Counted from the first letter of the stretch, positions 11,882 through 23,100 are shown. The stretch is 64,000 bases of DNA from Halomonas sp. NO4 (GCF_010994375.1 NZ_WHMA01000005.1:1-64000), one strand, 5' to 3'. Translations and numbers: made by a program. Notes: generated by a model from the sequence alone, not told the origin.

Positions 11882-12865
11882 TTACTGGCGCAGCCGCTCG
11901 GCTTCCTCGCGCAGCGCCTCGAGCATCGGCGCCTTCTCGGCCCAGATGCTCTCCCACTCGGCGATGGCCTCCGAGAAGAACGCGGCGTCGGCCTCGACGA
12001 TATTGAGGTCGAGCTGGCGAATCTCCGCCTCCTGGTCGGCATCCATCTGCTGGAAGCCGGCCAGCACGTTCTCCAGGTGCTCCGACATGGCGGTGTCGAT
12101 CAGCTCGCGGTCGTCGTCGGAGAGCTCGCGCCATACGCGGCCGGAGACCACGCCCACCATGGGGAACATCATGTGGTTGGAGATCAGCAGGTTCTCGGCC
12201 TGCTCATAGAATTTGAGGATCAGGATGGAATCGAAGTCCATGTCGATGGCGTCCACCTGGCCGTTGGCCAGGGCGTCGTAGACCTCGAGCAGCGGCATGG
12301 GCGCCGGCGCCGCCCCAGCGGCGGTGTAGAAGTCGCGGATCGGCTCGAAGGGGGTGATGCGCAGGCGCAGCCCCTCGAGGTCCTCGGCGCGCTCGATGGG
12401 CTCGCGGGAGAGCACCTGGCGCATGCCCACCATGCCGTAGCCCAGCCCCACCAGGCCCACGCCCTGCGGCATCAACTCGAGCAGTTCACCGGCGGTGTCG
12501 GAGCGCAGCAGGGCCGCGGCGTGATCCACGTCGTCCACCAGGTAGGGGGCGTAGAGCGCACCGAAGTCGGGGATGCGGTTGGAGATTTCGGCGATGGTCA
12601 GAAAGGCCATGTCGAGCGCGCCGGTCTGCAGCTGCTGGACCATCTGCGCCTCGTTGCCCAGCTGCTGGGCGGGAAAGACGCTGACGCTGTGCTCGCCGTC
12701 GGAGCGCTCGGCGAGCGTCTCGGCGAAAGCTTCGGCCTCGGTGGACCACAGGTGCTGCGGCGGCGTGATCAGCCCCAGGCGGAAGTCCCGCGCCTGGGCG
12801 GTGAACGAAGAAGCGGCCAGGGCGGTGGCGGCCACGGCCAGGGTCAGCGTCTTGATGCGGTTCAT
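11882..12865 (-). CDS. dctP: TRAP transporter periplasmic substrate-binding protein (DctP type)
   Basis: This 327-residue DctP-family protein has a clear signal peptide (positive MNRIK, hydrophobic run, cleavage after TAQA near residue 25). The mature protein begins RDFRLG. The conserved binding arginine of the family is probably R178 in LEGLRLRI. It captures the solute and delivers it to DctQM. It is first in the three-gene operon, and the promoter probably lies in 12866-12970. Confidence 0.93.
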   Translation of the reverse strand: MNRIKTLTLAVAATALAASSFTAQARDFRLGLITPPQHLWSTEAEAFAETLAERSDGEHSVSVFPAQQLGNEAQMVQQLQTGALDMAFLTIAEISNRIPDFGALYAPYLVDDVDHAAALLRSDTAGELLELMPQGVGLVGLGYGMVGMRQVLSREPIERAEDLEGLRLRITPFEPIRDFYTAAGAAPAPMPLLEVYDALANGQVDAIDMDFDSILILKFYEQAENLLISNHMMFPMVGVVSGRVWRELSDDDRELIDTAMSEHLENVLAGFQQMDADQEAEIRQLDLNIVEADAAFFSEAIAEWESIWAEKAPMLEALREEAERLRQ

Positions 12866-12971
12866 GGCAGGAAGTCCCTTGTCGGTCCAGCTCGGCGGGC
12901 AGACATGCCCTTGTCGTTATCGGGACTTCGAGAGTACCGCAAGCCAGGCGTTGATGGCACCTGCCCCCTAC

Positions 12972-13008
12972 GCACTCGCCCCGCCGCGAGGGCGACGGGG
13001 GCGAGTGC
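12972..13008 (-). terminator. GC-rich hairpin between a secreted-protein gene and dctP
   Basis: An 11-bp perfect inverted repeat (GCACTCGCCCC and its complement) encloses a 15-nt loop, just after the minus-strand gene ending at 13038. There is no T-tract, so termination activity is uncertain. Confidence 0.35.
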
Positions 13009-13037
13009 ACCGTGTCGCGGCCCTGGCGAGCCGGACA

Positions 13038-13538
13038 CTATTCGTCGGCGTCGTCGGCGAAGCTGGTGCAGACGGGCGCCTGCTCAGCGGGGTCGTGGCC
13101 CACCTCGAGGTCGACTGCCTCGCTGATGTCGGCCAGCGCCACGCGCCACTGGTGATCCACGTTCACCGGGTCGCAGCTGCCCTCGCTGCCGCCGCCGAAG
13201 TTGGAGTCGATCCAGTAGTGCACGTCGTAGAGCCGGCCCTCCTCGAGCACACCCTCGAAGCTGACGGAAAAGGCCGGCTCTGCGGTCTGCTCGACGGTGG
13301 TGGACTGGGTGGCCACCACCTCTCCGGCCGCCACGTCATACACCGCCACCTGGACCGTCTGGCCGCCGTGGGGCGTGTTGAAGGTGCCGTCGCCGGCGAA
13401 GGTGAGATCGTGGCCGTTGCTCGCCAGGGCCACCGGCGCCGCGCACAGCAGCGCCGCGCACAGCAGCGCGGCGGGCAGCAGGCGCCGCGCGCGGTGGCCA
13501 AGCTGGGGCAGCGGCTTCGTGGCATACGTCCTGTTCAT
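13038..13538 (-). CDS. Small secreted protein of unknown function, beta-rich
   Basis: This 166-residue protein starts at the ATG at 13538, chosen because AGGAGG lies 7 nt upstream; the longer frame to 13667 lacks this. A signal peptide (RRLLPAALLCAALLCAAPVALA) containing a small LLCAA repeat is followed by a mature region of alternating polar and hydrophobic residues that suggests a beta-sandwich, with two cysteines (SCDPVN and VCTSFA) that could form a disulfide. I do not recognise the family. It is transcribed toward dctP but separated by a hairpin, and is divergent from an isomerase gene. Confidence 0.75.
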   Translation of the reverse strand: MNRTYATKPLPQLGHRARRLLPAALLCAALLCAAPVALASNGHDLTFAGDGTFNTPHGGQTVQVAVYDVAAGEVVATQSTTVEQTAEPAFSVSFEGVLEEGRLYDVHYWIDSNFGGGSEGSCDPVNVDHQWRVALADISEAVDLEVGHDPAEQAPVCTSFADDADE

Positions 13539-13704
13539 GACATACCTCCTGTAGAAATTCCGGTGAACGGAAAGGCCGGGAAGGCCTGTTTCCTCAGCAT
13601 AGTTCACAGTGCCCGCCATGCCTGACGCGCCACCAACGGCCGGAGCGATGCCCGCCCCCGGCATCACGGTCTACACTGCGAGAAGCCAATCCGGAGGCTC
13701 AACC

Positions 13705-14304
13705 ATGACCGCGACGATCACCTACTACTACACCCACGCCTCGCCCTGGAGCTACCTGGGCCATGCGCGCCTCGGTGAGATCGCCGCCCGGCATGGCGCC
13801 CGCATCGACTACGTGCCGATCACCCTGAGCGCCATCTTCCCCAAGACCGGCGGCGTACCGCTGCCCAAGCGCGCCCCCGAGCGTCAGGCCTACCGCCTGG
13901 TGGAGCTGCGCCGCTGGGCCCCGCGCCTGGGCCTGCCCCTCAACCCGGAGCCCAAGCACTTCCCCACCGACGACCGCCCCGCGGCGCGCCTGGCGCTCAC
14001 CGCCAAGGCCCGCGGCCACGACATCGCCGCGCTGTCGCTGGGCGTGATGCAGGCCTGCTGGGTCGAGGAGCGCGACATCGCCGACCCGGCCACCCTGGTC
14101 GAGATCGCCAACGCCTGCGGGCTGGAGGGCCAGGCCCTGCACGACGAGGCGGAGAGCGAGGCCGGCCAGCAGCGCCTGGACGCCGCCTGCCAGGCCGCCC
14201 TGGCCGACGGCTGCTTCGGCGCGCCCTGGTACATGGTCGACGGCGAGCCCTTCTGGGGGCAGGACCGCCTCGACATGGTGGAAGAGGCGCTGCGCACGCC
14301 TTGA
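13705..14304 (+). CDS. 2-hydroxychromene-2-carboxylate isomerase/GST-kappa family protein
   Basis: This 199-residue thioredoxin-fold protein of the DsbA/GST-kappa type opens with YYYTHASPWSYLGHARLGEI, where the serine of SPWSY replaces the cysteine motif and serves glutathione binding in the HCCA isomerase group. The GAPWYMVDGEPFWGQDRL segment near the C-terminus is the matching family signature. HCCA isomerase acts in naphthalene breakdown, but most chromosomal homologues have unknown substrates and there is no aromatic pathway here. The ATG at 13705 has GGAGG 7 nt upstream; the frame extends upstream to 13609 without a ribosome site. Confidence 0.85.
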   Translation: MTATITYYYTHASPWSYLGHARLGEIAARHGARIDYVPITLSAIFPKTGGVPLPKRAPERQAYRLVELRRWAPRLGLPLNPEPKHFPTDDRPAARLALTAKARGHDIAALSLGVMQACWVEERDIADPATLVEIANACGLEGQALHDEAESEAGQQRLDAACQAALADGCFGAPWYMVDGEPFWGQDRLDMVEEALRTP

Positions 14305-14428
14305 ACGCGGCCCGGTCGCGCGTCGGCGCTCCGGCGCGCGTCATCGCCAGGCCCGATTCCGGCGAGTGGCGGCGAGAATGCGCGATACACTGGGGACATG
14401 CCGCCCACTGCGCAGCGAGTCGTCCGCC

Positions 14429-15820
14429 ATGCTCGACCCCGATCTCTGCCGCCGTGCCCGTCTGGCCCGCGATGCCCGCTTCGACGGCCGCTTCGTCACC
14501 GCGGTGCTCACCACCGGCATCTACTGCCGGCCGATCTGTCCGGCCACCCCGCCTCGGGAGCGCAACGTGCGCTACTACGAGAGCGCCCTCGCCGCCGCCG
14601 CGGCGGGCTTTCGCCCCTGCCTGCGCTGCCGCCCGGACAGCGCCCCGGACTCCCCGGGCTGGCGCGGCACTCAGACCACCCTGGAGCGGGCCCTGCACCT
14701 GATCGACGAGGGGGCCCTGGAAACGGGCTCGCTGGGCACGCTCTGCGAGCGGCTGGGCATCGGCGAGCGCTACCTGCGCCGGCTCTTCCAGGAACGCGTC
14801 GGCGTCTCGCCCAAAAGCTACGCCCTGCACCGGCAGTGCCTGTTCGCCAAGCAGCTGCTCCACCAGACGTGCCTGCCGATCACCGAGGTGGCCTACGCCA
14901 GCGGCTTTCGCAGCCTGCGCCGCTTCAACGACGCCTTTCGCCGCCACATCGGCCGGGCCCCGCGGGAGCTGCGACGCCGCGCCGGAACCCCGGACGAGGC
15001 GCTGACGCTGACCCTCGCCTATCGCCCGCCCTACGCCTGGGCGGCGCTGCGCGACTTCCTCGCCGGCCGGGCCATCGACGGCCTGGAGTGGGTCGGCGAG
15101 GGGCACTATGGCCGCACCCTCCGCCGGGGAGAGGCCCGCGGACACTTCACCGCCGAGCATTGCCCCGAGCATCACGCCTTTCGGGTGCGGCTCGCCCTGG
15201 ATGACCTGAGCGCCCTGGCCCCGGTGGTACGCCGCATCCGCCGCCTGCTCGACCTGGATGCCGACACCGCCACCATCGAGGCCCACCTGCATCAGGCCGC
15301 TCCCTCCCTGCCGCTGATCGAGGGGCTGAGGCTGCCCGGCACCTGGAGCCCCTTCGAGGCCGGGGTGCGCGCCCTCCTCGGCCAGCAGATCTCGGTCACG
15401 GCCGCCCGGCGCCTGGTCGAGACGCTGGTGACGACCCTGGGCGAGCCGCTGGCGAATCACCGGTGCTTTCCCACGCCCGAGGTCATCGCGGCGAGCGACC
15501 TGGCCTTTCTCGGCATGCCCGAGTCCCGCCGCGCCACCCTGCGGCGCTTCGCGGCCTGGTATGCTGCCGGTGAGGCCGGCGATGACCCAGCCGCCTGGAC
15601 GACGCTCAAGGGCATCGGGCTCTGGACGGCCCACTACGCCGCCCTGCGCGGCACCGGCCATCCCGACATCTGGCTGGCCGGCGACGCCGGGGTGCGTCGT
15701 GCCCTGCCGCGCCTGGGGGACGCCGACCCGACCGCGGCCGCCCCCTGGCGCAGCTACCTGACCCTGCAGCTCTGGTGTCACGATCGGGTGTCAAGAACCA
15801 CCATGGAGCCAACACCATGA
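14429..15820 (+). CDS. Ada N-terminal/AraC/AlkA fusion: DNA-3-methyladenine glycosylase and regulator
   Basis: This 463-residue protein has three parts. Residues 1-75 form an Ada zinc domain with ligands C33, C37, C64 and C67, which accepts methyl groups from phosphotriesters. Residues 80-185 form an AraC DNA-binding domain. Residues 190-463 form an AlkA-like HhH-GPD glycosylase, with the helix-hairpin-helix [14 protein letters not shown] and the likely catalytic aspartate D419 in [11 protein letters not shown]. It would sense methylation damage and excise alkylated bases. The ogt gene overlaps its stop by ATGA, so both alkylation-repair activities are co-translated. The start chosen is the ATG just before the Ada domain. 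Confidence 0.93.
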   Translation: MLDPDLCRRARLARDARFDGRFVTAVLTTGIYCRPICPATPPRERNVRYYESALAAAAAGFRPCLRCRPDSAPDSPGWRGTQTTLERALHLIDEGALETGSLGTLCERLGIGERYLRRLFQERVGVSPKSYALHRQCLFAKQLLHQTCLPITEVAYASGFRSLRRFNDAFRRHIGRAPRELRRRAGTPDEALTLTLAYRPPYAWAALRDFLAGRAIDGLEWVGEGHYGRTLRRGEARGHFTAEHCPEHHAFRVRLALDDLSALAPVVRRIRRLLDLDADTATIEAHLHQAAPSLPLIEGLRLPGTWSPFEAGVRALLGQQISVTAARRLVETLVTTLGEPLANHRCFPTPEVIAASDLAFLGMPESRRATLRRFAAWYAAGEAGDDPAAWTTLKGIGLWTAHYAALRGTGHPDIWLAGDAGVRRALPRLGDADPTAAAPWRSYLTLQLWCHDRVSRTTMEPTP

Positions 15821-16359
15821 CCACCGAGGTCTCTTTCGCCAACGCTCTCGCCAACTCTCTCGATAACCCTATCGACAATGCGCTGGACTACTACCGTCCG
15901 CCCTGTGCCGATGCCCTGGGCTGGATCCGCCTCCGCGCCAACGCGGCCGGCCTCACCGAGGTCGAGTTCGTCGCCGCCGAGGACGAAGCCCCACGCCCGA
16001 GCGCGCTCACGGCACGAGCCAGGGCGCAACTCGAGGAGTACTTCGCCGGCACTCGCCGCGCCTTCGACCTGCCGCTCGCCCCCCGGGGCACCGACTTCCA
16101 GCGCCGGGTATGGGCGGCGCTCGCCACCATCCCCTTCGGCGAGACCCGCAGCTACGCCGAGATCGCCGAGCAGCTGCGCTGCAAGGGCGGCCAGCGCGCC
16201 GTGGGCGCGGCCAACGGCAAGAACCCCATCGCCATCGTGGTGCCCTGCCACCGGGTGATCGGCAGCGACGGGCGCCTGACCGGCTACGCCGGCGGCATCG
16301 GCCGCAAGCAGTGGCTGCTGGCCCACGAGGCCGGTGAGGTGCCGCTGGGGCTGGTCTGA
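15817..16359 (+). CDS. ogt: Methylated-DNA--protein-cysteine S-methyltransferase
   Basis: This 180-residue suicide enzyme removes methyl groups from O6-methylguanine. The acceptor is C144 in [10 protein letters not shown], preceded by the DNA-binding helix region [14 protein letters not shown] and followed by [17 protein letters not shown] lies 8 nt upstream of the ATG that overlaps the glycosylase stop. The first 25 residues are an unusual run rich in Asn, Ala, Leu and Asp ([16 protein letters not shown]), not typical of Ogt and possibly a slippage-derived extension. It completes the Ada response: the upstream fusion lacks this domain. Confidence 0.95.
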   Translation: MTTEVSFANALANSLDNPIDNALDYYRPPCADALGWIRLRANAAGLTEVEFVAAEDEAPRPSALTARARAQLEEYFAGTRRAFDLPLAPRGTDFQRRVWAALATIPFGETRSYAEIAEQLRCKGGQRAVGAANGKNPIAIVVPCHRVIGSDGRLTGYAGGIGRKQWLLAHEAGEVPLGLV

Positions 16360-16405
16360 CGATTTGTGGCACCATGCTCCTTCGCCATCGCGAAGGAACC
16401 GCTCC

Positions 16406-19400
16406 ATGCCCCTCACCACTCTCCAGGGCCCCGAACTCGAACCCGGCTTCATGGTCATTCACGGCAACCGCCTGGAGGCCCTGCGCGGCCTGGCGGAGGA
16501 GTGGATGACCCGCCACCCGCTGGGGCCGCTGGAGAACGAGACGATCCTGGTACAGAGCAACGGCATCGCCCAGTGGCTGAAGCTGGCCCTGGCCGAGGAC
16601 GCCGCCGACGGTGGCGCGGGCATCGCCGCCGCGCTGGACGTCACCCTGCCGGCGCGCTTCCTGTGGCAGGCCTACCGCGCGGTGCTGGAGCAGGCAGAAG
16701 GCAGCGCCGAGGCGGTGCCCGCCACCTCGCCCTTCGACAAGACGCGCCTGGTGTGGCGGCTGCTGCGCCTACTCCCGGGCCTGATGGATGAGCCCGCCTT
16801 CGCACCCCTGGCACGCTTCCTGGCGGACGACGCCGACCTGCGCCGCCACCACCAGCTCGCCGAGCGCCTGGCCGACCTGTTCGACCAGTACCAGGTCTAC
16901 CGCGCCGACTGGCTGGACGCCTGGGCGGCGGGCGAGGACGTGGTGATCTCCGCCCGCGGCGAGGCCCGGCCGCTGGACGAGGCCCAGCGCTGGCAGCCGG
17001 CGCTATGGCGAGCCATCTGCCACGATGTGGCAGAACAACAGCGGCGCGCCATCGGCGACGACGTGGCTGCCACCCACGGGCCGGCGGGCATCGACGCCAG
17101 CCGCGCCCGGGTGCATCGGCGCTTTCTCGCCGCCGCCGAATCGCTCACGGCGGAGAATCGGCCCCGCGGACTGCCGCGTCGGGTGGTGGTGTTCGGCATC
17201 TCCTCGCTGCCCCAGCAGACCCTCGAAGCGCTGGCCGCCATCGCCCGGGTCAGTCAGGTGTTGCTGTGCGTGCACAACCCCTGCGAGCACTACTGGGCCG
17301 ACATCATCGAGCACAAGGAACTGCTGCGCGCCCAGCGCCGCCGTCAACGGCGCCGTGCCGGCATGCCCGAGCGCCTCGACGTACTGGGCGACGGCGACGG
17401 AGAAGAGGCGTTGCACCTGCACGCCCAGCCGCTGCTGGCCGCCTGGGGCAAGCAGGGCCGCGACTACCTGCGCCTGCTCGACGAGCACGACGACGCCGGC
17501 GCCTACCAGGGGCTGTTCGAGCGCGAGGCGCTGCGCATCGACCTCTTCGAACCCTGCGTGCCCGACGATGGCCCGGGCCTTCTGCTGCAGCAACTGCAGG
17601 ACGACATCCGCGCGCTGCGCCCGCTGGCCGAGACCCGCGACACCTGGCCGGCGGTGGACTCGAGCCGCGACGACTCCATCGTCTTTCACGTCGCCCACGG
17701 GCCACAGCGCGAAGTGGAGATCCTCCACGACCAGTTGCTCGACGCCTTCAGCAAGGATCCGACGCTCCGGCCCCGGGACGTGATCGTCATGGTGCCGGAC
17801 ATCGACCACTACGCCCCGCACATCCAGGCCGTCTTTGGTCAATACGGGCATGACCAGTACGCGACCGACGACCCGCGCCATATCCCCTTCACCCTCTCCG
17901 ACCAGGCCGACCGCCACCGCGCGGCGCTGCTGGTGGCCCTGGAAACGCTGCTGCGCCTGCCGGAGTTGCGCTTCGCGGTGAGCGACCTGCTCGACCTGCT
18001 GGAGGTGCCGGCGCTGCGTGGGCGCTTCGAGCTCGCCGAGGCGGACCTGCCCACGCTGGCCCGCTGGATCGAAGGGGCCGGCATTCGCTGGGGCCTCGAC
18101 GCCCGCCAGCGCGGCAGCCTCGACCTGCCCGAGGGCATGGAGCAGAACACCTGGGCCTTCGGCCTGCGCCGGCTGCTGCTCGGCTATGCGGTGGGCAACA
18201 GCGGCGGCGCCTGGCAGGGCATCGAGCCCTTCGACGACATCGGCGGCCTGGAGGCGAGCCTGGCCGGCCCCCTGGCGCAGTTGCTGGAGACCCTCGAAGT
18301 CCAGTGGCAGCGGCTGCGCGAACCGCACGACGTGGACGACTGGGTGGCGATACTGCGCGAACTGCTGGAGGCCTGCTTCCAGGCCGACGACGCCGCCGAC
18401 AGCCTGCTGCTCTCGCGTCTCGAGCAGGGCCTGCAGACGTTCCAGGAGAGCGCCCACGAGGCCGGCCTGACCCGCAAACTGCCGCTCTCGGTGGTCCGCG
18501 AGCACTGGCTTGCGCAGATCGACGAACACAGCCTGTCGCAGCGCTTCCTGGCCGGCGCGGTCAACTTCGCCACCCTGATGCCGATGCGCGCCATCCCCTT
18601 CCAGCGGGTCTGCCTGCTGGGCATGAACGATGGCGACTACCCGCGCAGCCAGCCGCCGCTGGACATCGACCTGATGCACGGCGACTACCGCCCCGGCGAC
18701 CGCTCGCGCCGCGAGGACGACCGCTACCTGTTCCTCGAGGCGCTGCTTTCGGCGCGCCGCCAGCTCTACGTCAGTTGGGTGGGGCGCAGCATCGTCGACA
18801 ACGCCAAGAAGCCGCCCTCGGTGCTGGTCGGCCAGCTGCGCGACCACCTCGCCGCCGGCTGGCAGGTCGAGGGGGAAGCGGAAAGCGACGGCCTGCTCGC
18901 CGCGCTGACCACCGAGCACCCGCTGCAGCCGTTCAGCCGCGCCTATTTCCCGACCCCCGAGGAAGCGGCTCAACGCAGCGTTTCCCAGCGACGCCTGTTC
19001 ACCTACGCCCACGAGTGGCGAGACGTGCATGGCGATTCCCAATCCCCTGCTGCGCCACGCGAGAAAGCCGCAAACCTGGATGACATCGAGCAGGAGAACC
19101 CGCTCACCCTGGCCCAGCTGGGCAATTTCCTGCGCGACCCCGCGAAAGCCTTCTTCAATACCCGCCTGAAGGTCTTCCTCGAACGCGAGGACATCACCAG
19201 CCTCGACCACGAACCCTTCACCCTCGACGGCCTGACCCACTGGCAGCTGCAGGACGCCCTGATTCAGGCCCAGCGCCGCGCCATCGACGCGGGCGAGCCT
19301 CGCGAGCCGGCGCTGCACGACACCCTGGCCCGCCTGGAAGGCCAGGGGGTACTCGCCATGGGCGCCTTCGCCAACCGCATGCGCGAAAGCCTCGCCGAGC

Positions 19401-20104
19401 CCATGGAAGCGCTGTTCCAGGCCTACCGAGAAGCGCTCGACGCCTGGCCCCATGCGGTAGAGGAGCCCGAGGCGGTGCGTCTCGACCTGCCCACTCGCAC
19501 CGCCCCGCCGCTGGAAGACTGGCTGGACCAGCTGCGCAGGGACGACGCAGGCCGCCGCTGCCGCCTGCTGCTCTCCAGCAGCAGCCTGATCAGCCAGAGC
19601 CGCGGCCGGGGCCAGTACCGCTGGGCCCAGCTGGTGCGCCCCTGGGTCGCCCACCTGGCCGGCAACCTCGCTGCGCCGCTGACCACCGAGCTGCTCTCCA
19701 AGGCCGGCCACGTCACCCTGCCGCCGCTGGAAGCGGAGACGGCACGAGAACGGCTCGGCCAAGTGATCGCCGCCTGGCAGGCCGGCATGCGCCAGCCGCT
19801 GCCACTGGCCTGCGACACCGCCTTCGCCTGGCTCGGCAAGGTCGACAAGCACGACGGATCCCAGTCGGCCAACGGCCCCGACAGCGACGCCTGGCAGGCC
19901 GCCCGCAAGGCCTACGAGGGCGACGGCTTTTCCAGCGGCGAGGGCGAACGCAATGCGTATCTCGCCCGCCAGTGGCCCGACTTCGCCGCCCTGATGGCCA
20001 GCGCATCGGACGATGGCGACGACTTCGCCGCGCTCGCCGCACGGCTGCTGGCGCCGCTCTATCTGGCAGTCAAAGGGAATGGCAACCGGGGAGGTGGCCA
20101 ATGA
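16406..20104 (+). CDS. recC: Exodeoxyribonuclease V gamma subunit RecC
   Basis: This 1232-residue RecC recognises Chi and splits the duplex in RecBCD, which processes double-strand breaks and degrades linear foreign DNA. N-terminal IHGNRLEALRGLAEEWM and QSNGIAQWLKL are RecC signatures. The helicase-like domains lack a working Walker A, as expected, and the C-terminal third has the inactive nuclease-like fold. The ATG at 16406 has AAGGAA upstream; it lies 46 bp after ogt on the same strand. The stop overlaps recB by ATGA. The protein is about 100 residues longer than E. coli RecC, mainly through variable loops. Confidence 0.97.
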   Translation: MPLTTLQGPELEPGFMVIHGNRLEALRGLAEEWMTRHPLGPLENETILVQSNGIAQWLKLALAEDAADGGAGIAAALDVTLPARFLWQAYRAVLEQAEGSAEAVPATSPFDKTRLVWRLLRLLPGLMDEPAFAPLARFLADDADLRRHHQLAERLADLFDQYQVYRADWLDAWAAGEDVVISARGEARPLDEAQRWQPALWRAICHDVAEQQRRAIGDDVAATHGPAGIDASRARVHRRFLAAAESLTAENRPRGLPRRVVVFGISSLPQQTLEALAAIARVSQVLLCVHNPCEHYWADIIEHKELLRAQRRRQRRRAGMPERLDVLGDGDGEEALHLHAQPLLAAWGKQGRDYLRLLDEHDDAGAYQGLFEREALRIDLFEPCVPDDGPGLLLQQLQDDIRALRPLAETRDTWPAVDSSRDDSIVFHVAHGPQREVEILHDQLLDAFSKDPTLRPRDVIVMVPDIDHYAPHIQAVFGQYGHDQYATDDPRHIPFTLSDQADRHRAALLVALETLLRLPELRFAVSDLLDLLEVPALRGRFELAEADLPTLARWIEGAGIRWGLDARQRGSLDLPEGMEQNTWAFGLRRLLLGYAVGNSGGAWQGIEPFDDIGGLEASLAGPLAQLLETLEVQWQRLREPHDVDDWVAILRELLEACFQADDAADSLLLSRLEQGLQTFQESAHEAGLTRKLPLSVVREHWLAQIDEHSLSQRFLAGAVNFATLMPMRAIPFQRVCLLGMNDGDYPRSQPPLDIDLMHGDYRPGDRSRREDDRYLFLEALLSARRQLYVSWVGRSIVDNAKKPPSVLVGQLRDHLAAGWQVEGEAESDGLLAALTTEHPLQPFSRAYFPTPEEAAQRSVSQRRLFTYAHEWRDVHGDSQSPAAPREKAANLDDIEQENPLTLAQLGNFLRDPAKAFFNTRLKVFLEREDITSLDHEPFTLDGLTHWQLQDALIQAQRRAIDAGEPREPALHDTLARLEGQGVLAMGAFANRMRESLAEPMEALFQAYREALDAWPHAVEEPEAVRLDLPTRTAPPLEDWLDQLRRDDAGRRCRLLLSSSSLISQSRGRGQYRWAQLVRPWVAHLAGNLAAPLTTELLSKAGHVTLPPLEAETARERLGQVIAAWQAGMRQPLPLACDTAFAWLGKVDKHDGSQSANGPDSDAWQAARKAYEGDGFSSGEGERNAYLARQWPDFAALMASASDDGDDFAALAARLLAPLYLAVKGNGNRGGGQ

Positions 20105-23100
20105 GCAGCCTGCAACGCAGTGATTCGTCCGCGCAGCCCGTAGAGCTGGATGCATTGACGTTTCCGCTCCATGGCAGCCGCCTGATCGAAGCCAGCGCCG
20201 GCACTGGCAAGACTTTCACCATCGCCCTGCTCTACGTGCGCCTGGTGCTCGGCGCCCGCTCGACCGAGGACGAGACGGCCTTCTCAAGCCCCCTGACACC
20301 GCCGGAAATCCTGGTGGTGACCTTCACCAACGCCGCCACCCAGGAGCTCCGCGAGCGCATCCGCACGCGCCTGGTGGAGGCGGCCGAGGTGTTTCTCGCC
20401 GAGACACCTAGCACAGAGATCAAGCAGAACGCAGGGGCGCCGGGGGCAGCTCCATCACCTCACGACCCGCTCTTGGTGAAGCTCCGCGACCAATATGACC
20501 CGGCCAGTTGGCCCGCCTGCGCCCGCCGCCTGCAGTTGGCCGCCGAGTGGATGGACGAGGCCGCCGTCTCCACCATCCACAGCTGGTGCTACCGCATGCT
20601 GCGCGAGCACGCCTTCGACAGCGGCAGCCTGTTCTCGCTGGAGCTGGAGACCGACCAGAGCGAACTCGAGCAGGAAGTGGTGCGCGACTATTGGCGCAGC
20701 TTCTACTACCCGCTGGACGCCGAGGCGCTGGCCGAGATCACCCAGTACTGGGATGCCCCCACCGAGGGCCGGTGCCCGCTCTACGCCGCCGTGCGCCCGC
20801 TGCTGCCCCATAGCGAAGCGCTTTATAGAAATAGAGACGACGCCCTCGATCACGACGCCCCGCCCCCCGCCGAGACCCTGGCCGCCGCCCGGGCCGAGCG
20901 CGACGCGCGCCTGGCCGAGCTCAAGGCGCACTGGGCCGCCTGGCTCGATGAACTCGAACCGGCCCTGGAAGACGCCGCCCAGCGCAAGGCCTTCAAAGGG
21001 CAGAGCTTCAACGCCAAGAGCCGCGCCAACTGGCTGGGCGCACTGCGCGAGTGGGCCGAGGGCGAGGCGATTCGCCCGGCGCTGACCCCCGCGGCCTGGA
21101 GACGCCTCACCCCCGAAGGCATGACGGAGATCTGGAAAGAAGGCACGCCGCCCGTGCCGGAGGCCTGGGAGGCGCTGGCCGCCCTGCCCGAAGCGCTGGC
21201 CACCCTGCCCGAACCTCGCGCCGACCTGCTGATCCACGCCGTGCAATGGTGCCGGACACGCCTGGAGCGCGAGCAGGAGCGCCGCGCCGAGATGGGCCCC
21301 AACGACCTGCTCATCCATCTCGACCGGGCCCTGAATGGCCCCAGCGCCGAGGCCCTGGCCCAGCGCATTCGCCAGCAGTTCCCGGTGGCGCTGGTCGACG
21401 AATTCCAGGACACCGACCCGGTGCAGTACCGCATCTTCGACCGGGTCTACCGCTTGGCCGAGAATTCGCCGGAGACCGGCGTCTTCCTGATCGGCGACCC
21501 CAAGCAGGCGATCTACGCGTTCCGCGGCGCCGACATCCACACCTACCTGCAAGCGCGCCGCGACACCGCCGGCCGCCATGTCACCCTGGGCACCAACTAC
21601 CGCTCCAGCGCCGCCATGGTCGCCGCGGTGAATCGCTGCTTCGAATTCGCAGAAGCTCACCCGCCCGGCGCCTTCCTGTTCAAGGAAAGCGATGGCAACA
21701 ATCCCGTTCCTTTCACAGAGGTGAAAGCCAAAGGCAGACAGGACGCCCTGGTCGTCGACGGACAGCCTCAGCCGGCCATGACCCTCTGGCAGCTGGAGGC
21801 CAACGCTCCCCTCGGCAAGGGCGCCTACATGGGAGAGATGGCCGAGCGCTGCGCCTCGCGGATGGTCGCCCTGCTGGAGCGGGGCCGACGCTTCGATGCG
21901 GGCTTCGATGACGGCGAACGCTTCCGGGCGCTGGCTCCCTCGGACATGGCGGTGCTGGTCAACGGCATCAACGAGGCCCGCGAGATCCGCCGCGCCCTGG
22001 CCCGGCGCGGGGTGAAGAACGTCTACCTCTCCGACAAGGACAAGGTGTTCGCCTCGCCCATGGCCGGCGAGCTCGAGGCCTGGCTGCGCGCCTGCGCCGA
22101 CCCCGAGGACGACCGGCTGCTGCGCGCGGCCCTGGCCACCCCCAGCCTGGGGCTGGATCTCGCCGACCTGGACCGCCTGCAGCAGGACGAGCTGGCCTGG
22201 GAAGCGCGGGTGCTGCAGTTCCGCGACTACCACCGGCTGTGGCAGCGCCAGGGCGTACTGCCGCTGGTGCGCCGGCTGATGAGCGACTTCGAGGTGCCCG
22301 GTCGACTGCTGGCCGCTGAGTCGGCGGGCGACGGCGAGCGCTACCTCACGGACCTTCTGCATCTTGGCGAGTTATTGCAGCACGCCAGCCAGGAGCTGGA
22401 CGGCGAACACGCGCTGATCCGTTTCCTGGCCGAGGCCATCGCCGACCCCGACGACCAGGGCGAGGCCCACAAGCTGCGCCTGGAGAGCGACGCCCACCTG
22501 GTGCAGGTGATCACCATCCACAAGTCCAAGGGGCTGGAGTACCCGCTGGTGTTCCTACCGTTCATCGGCAACCACCGCCCCACTAAACCCGACGACTCGC
22601 CGCTGCGCTGGCACGACGCCGAAGGGCAACTGCGCCTGAGCCTCACCGCCGACGAGACGACGCTCGCCATCGCCGAGCGCGAGCGCCTGGGCGAAGACCT
22701 GCGCAAGCTCTACGTGGCGCTGACCCGCGCCCGCCACGCCACCTGGCTGGGCATCGCCCCGCTCAAGGGGCTGGAAGCCAGCGCCCTGGGCCAGCTGCTC
22801 AGCAACGGCGAGTCGCTGACGCCGGAGAATCTCGGTGACAAACTGACCGCTCTCAGAGGCAACGAGCCCGCCATCGCCATTCAACCGGCACCGCCGGCCA
22901 CCGCCGAGCGCTTTACCCCGGCGCAGGGCGACGGCGAGCTGGGCGAGGCACGGCTGCCCACACGCCCGGCCCGCGAGCAGTGGTGGATCGCCAGCTACTC
23001 GGCACTGCGCATCGGTGGCACCCTGCTCGAACCCCAGGCCGCCCCAGCGAGCACTGACTCACTCCACAGCGCCCCGACCATGGCGCCCGAGAGCCCCGAT

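Noticed and set aside
17003-20155. 1050-codon frame antisense to recC
   Set aside because: This is a shadow of recC with no domain signature and no ribosome site; the same applies to the long antisense frames over recB (20455-22362), mmsA (1284-2897), the glycosylase fusion (13997-15781) and DUF1499 (43522-45021).
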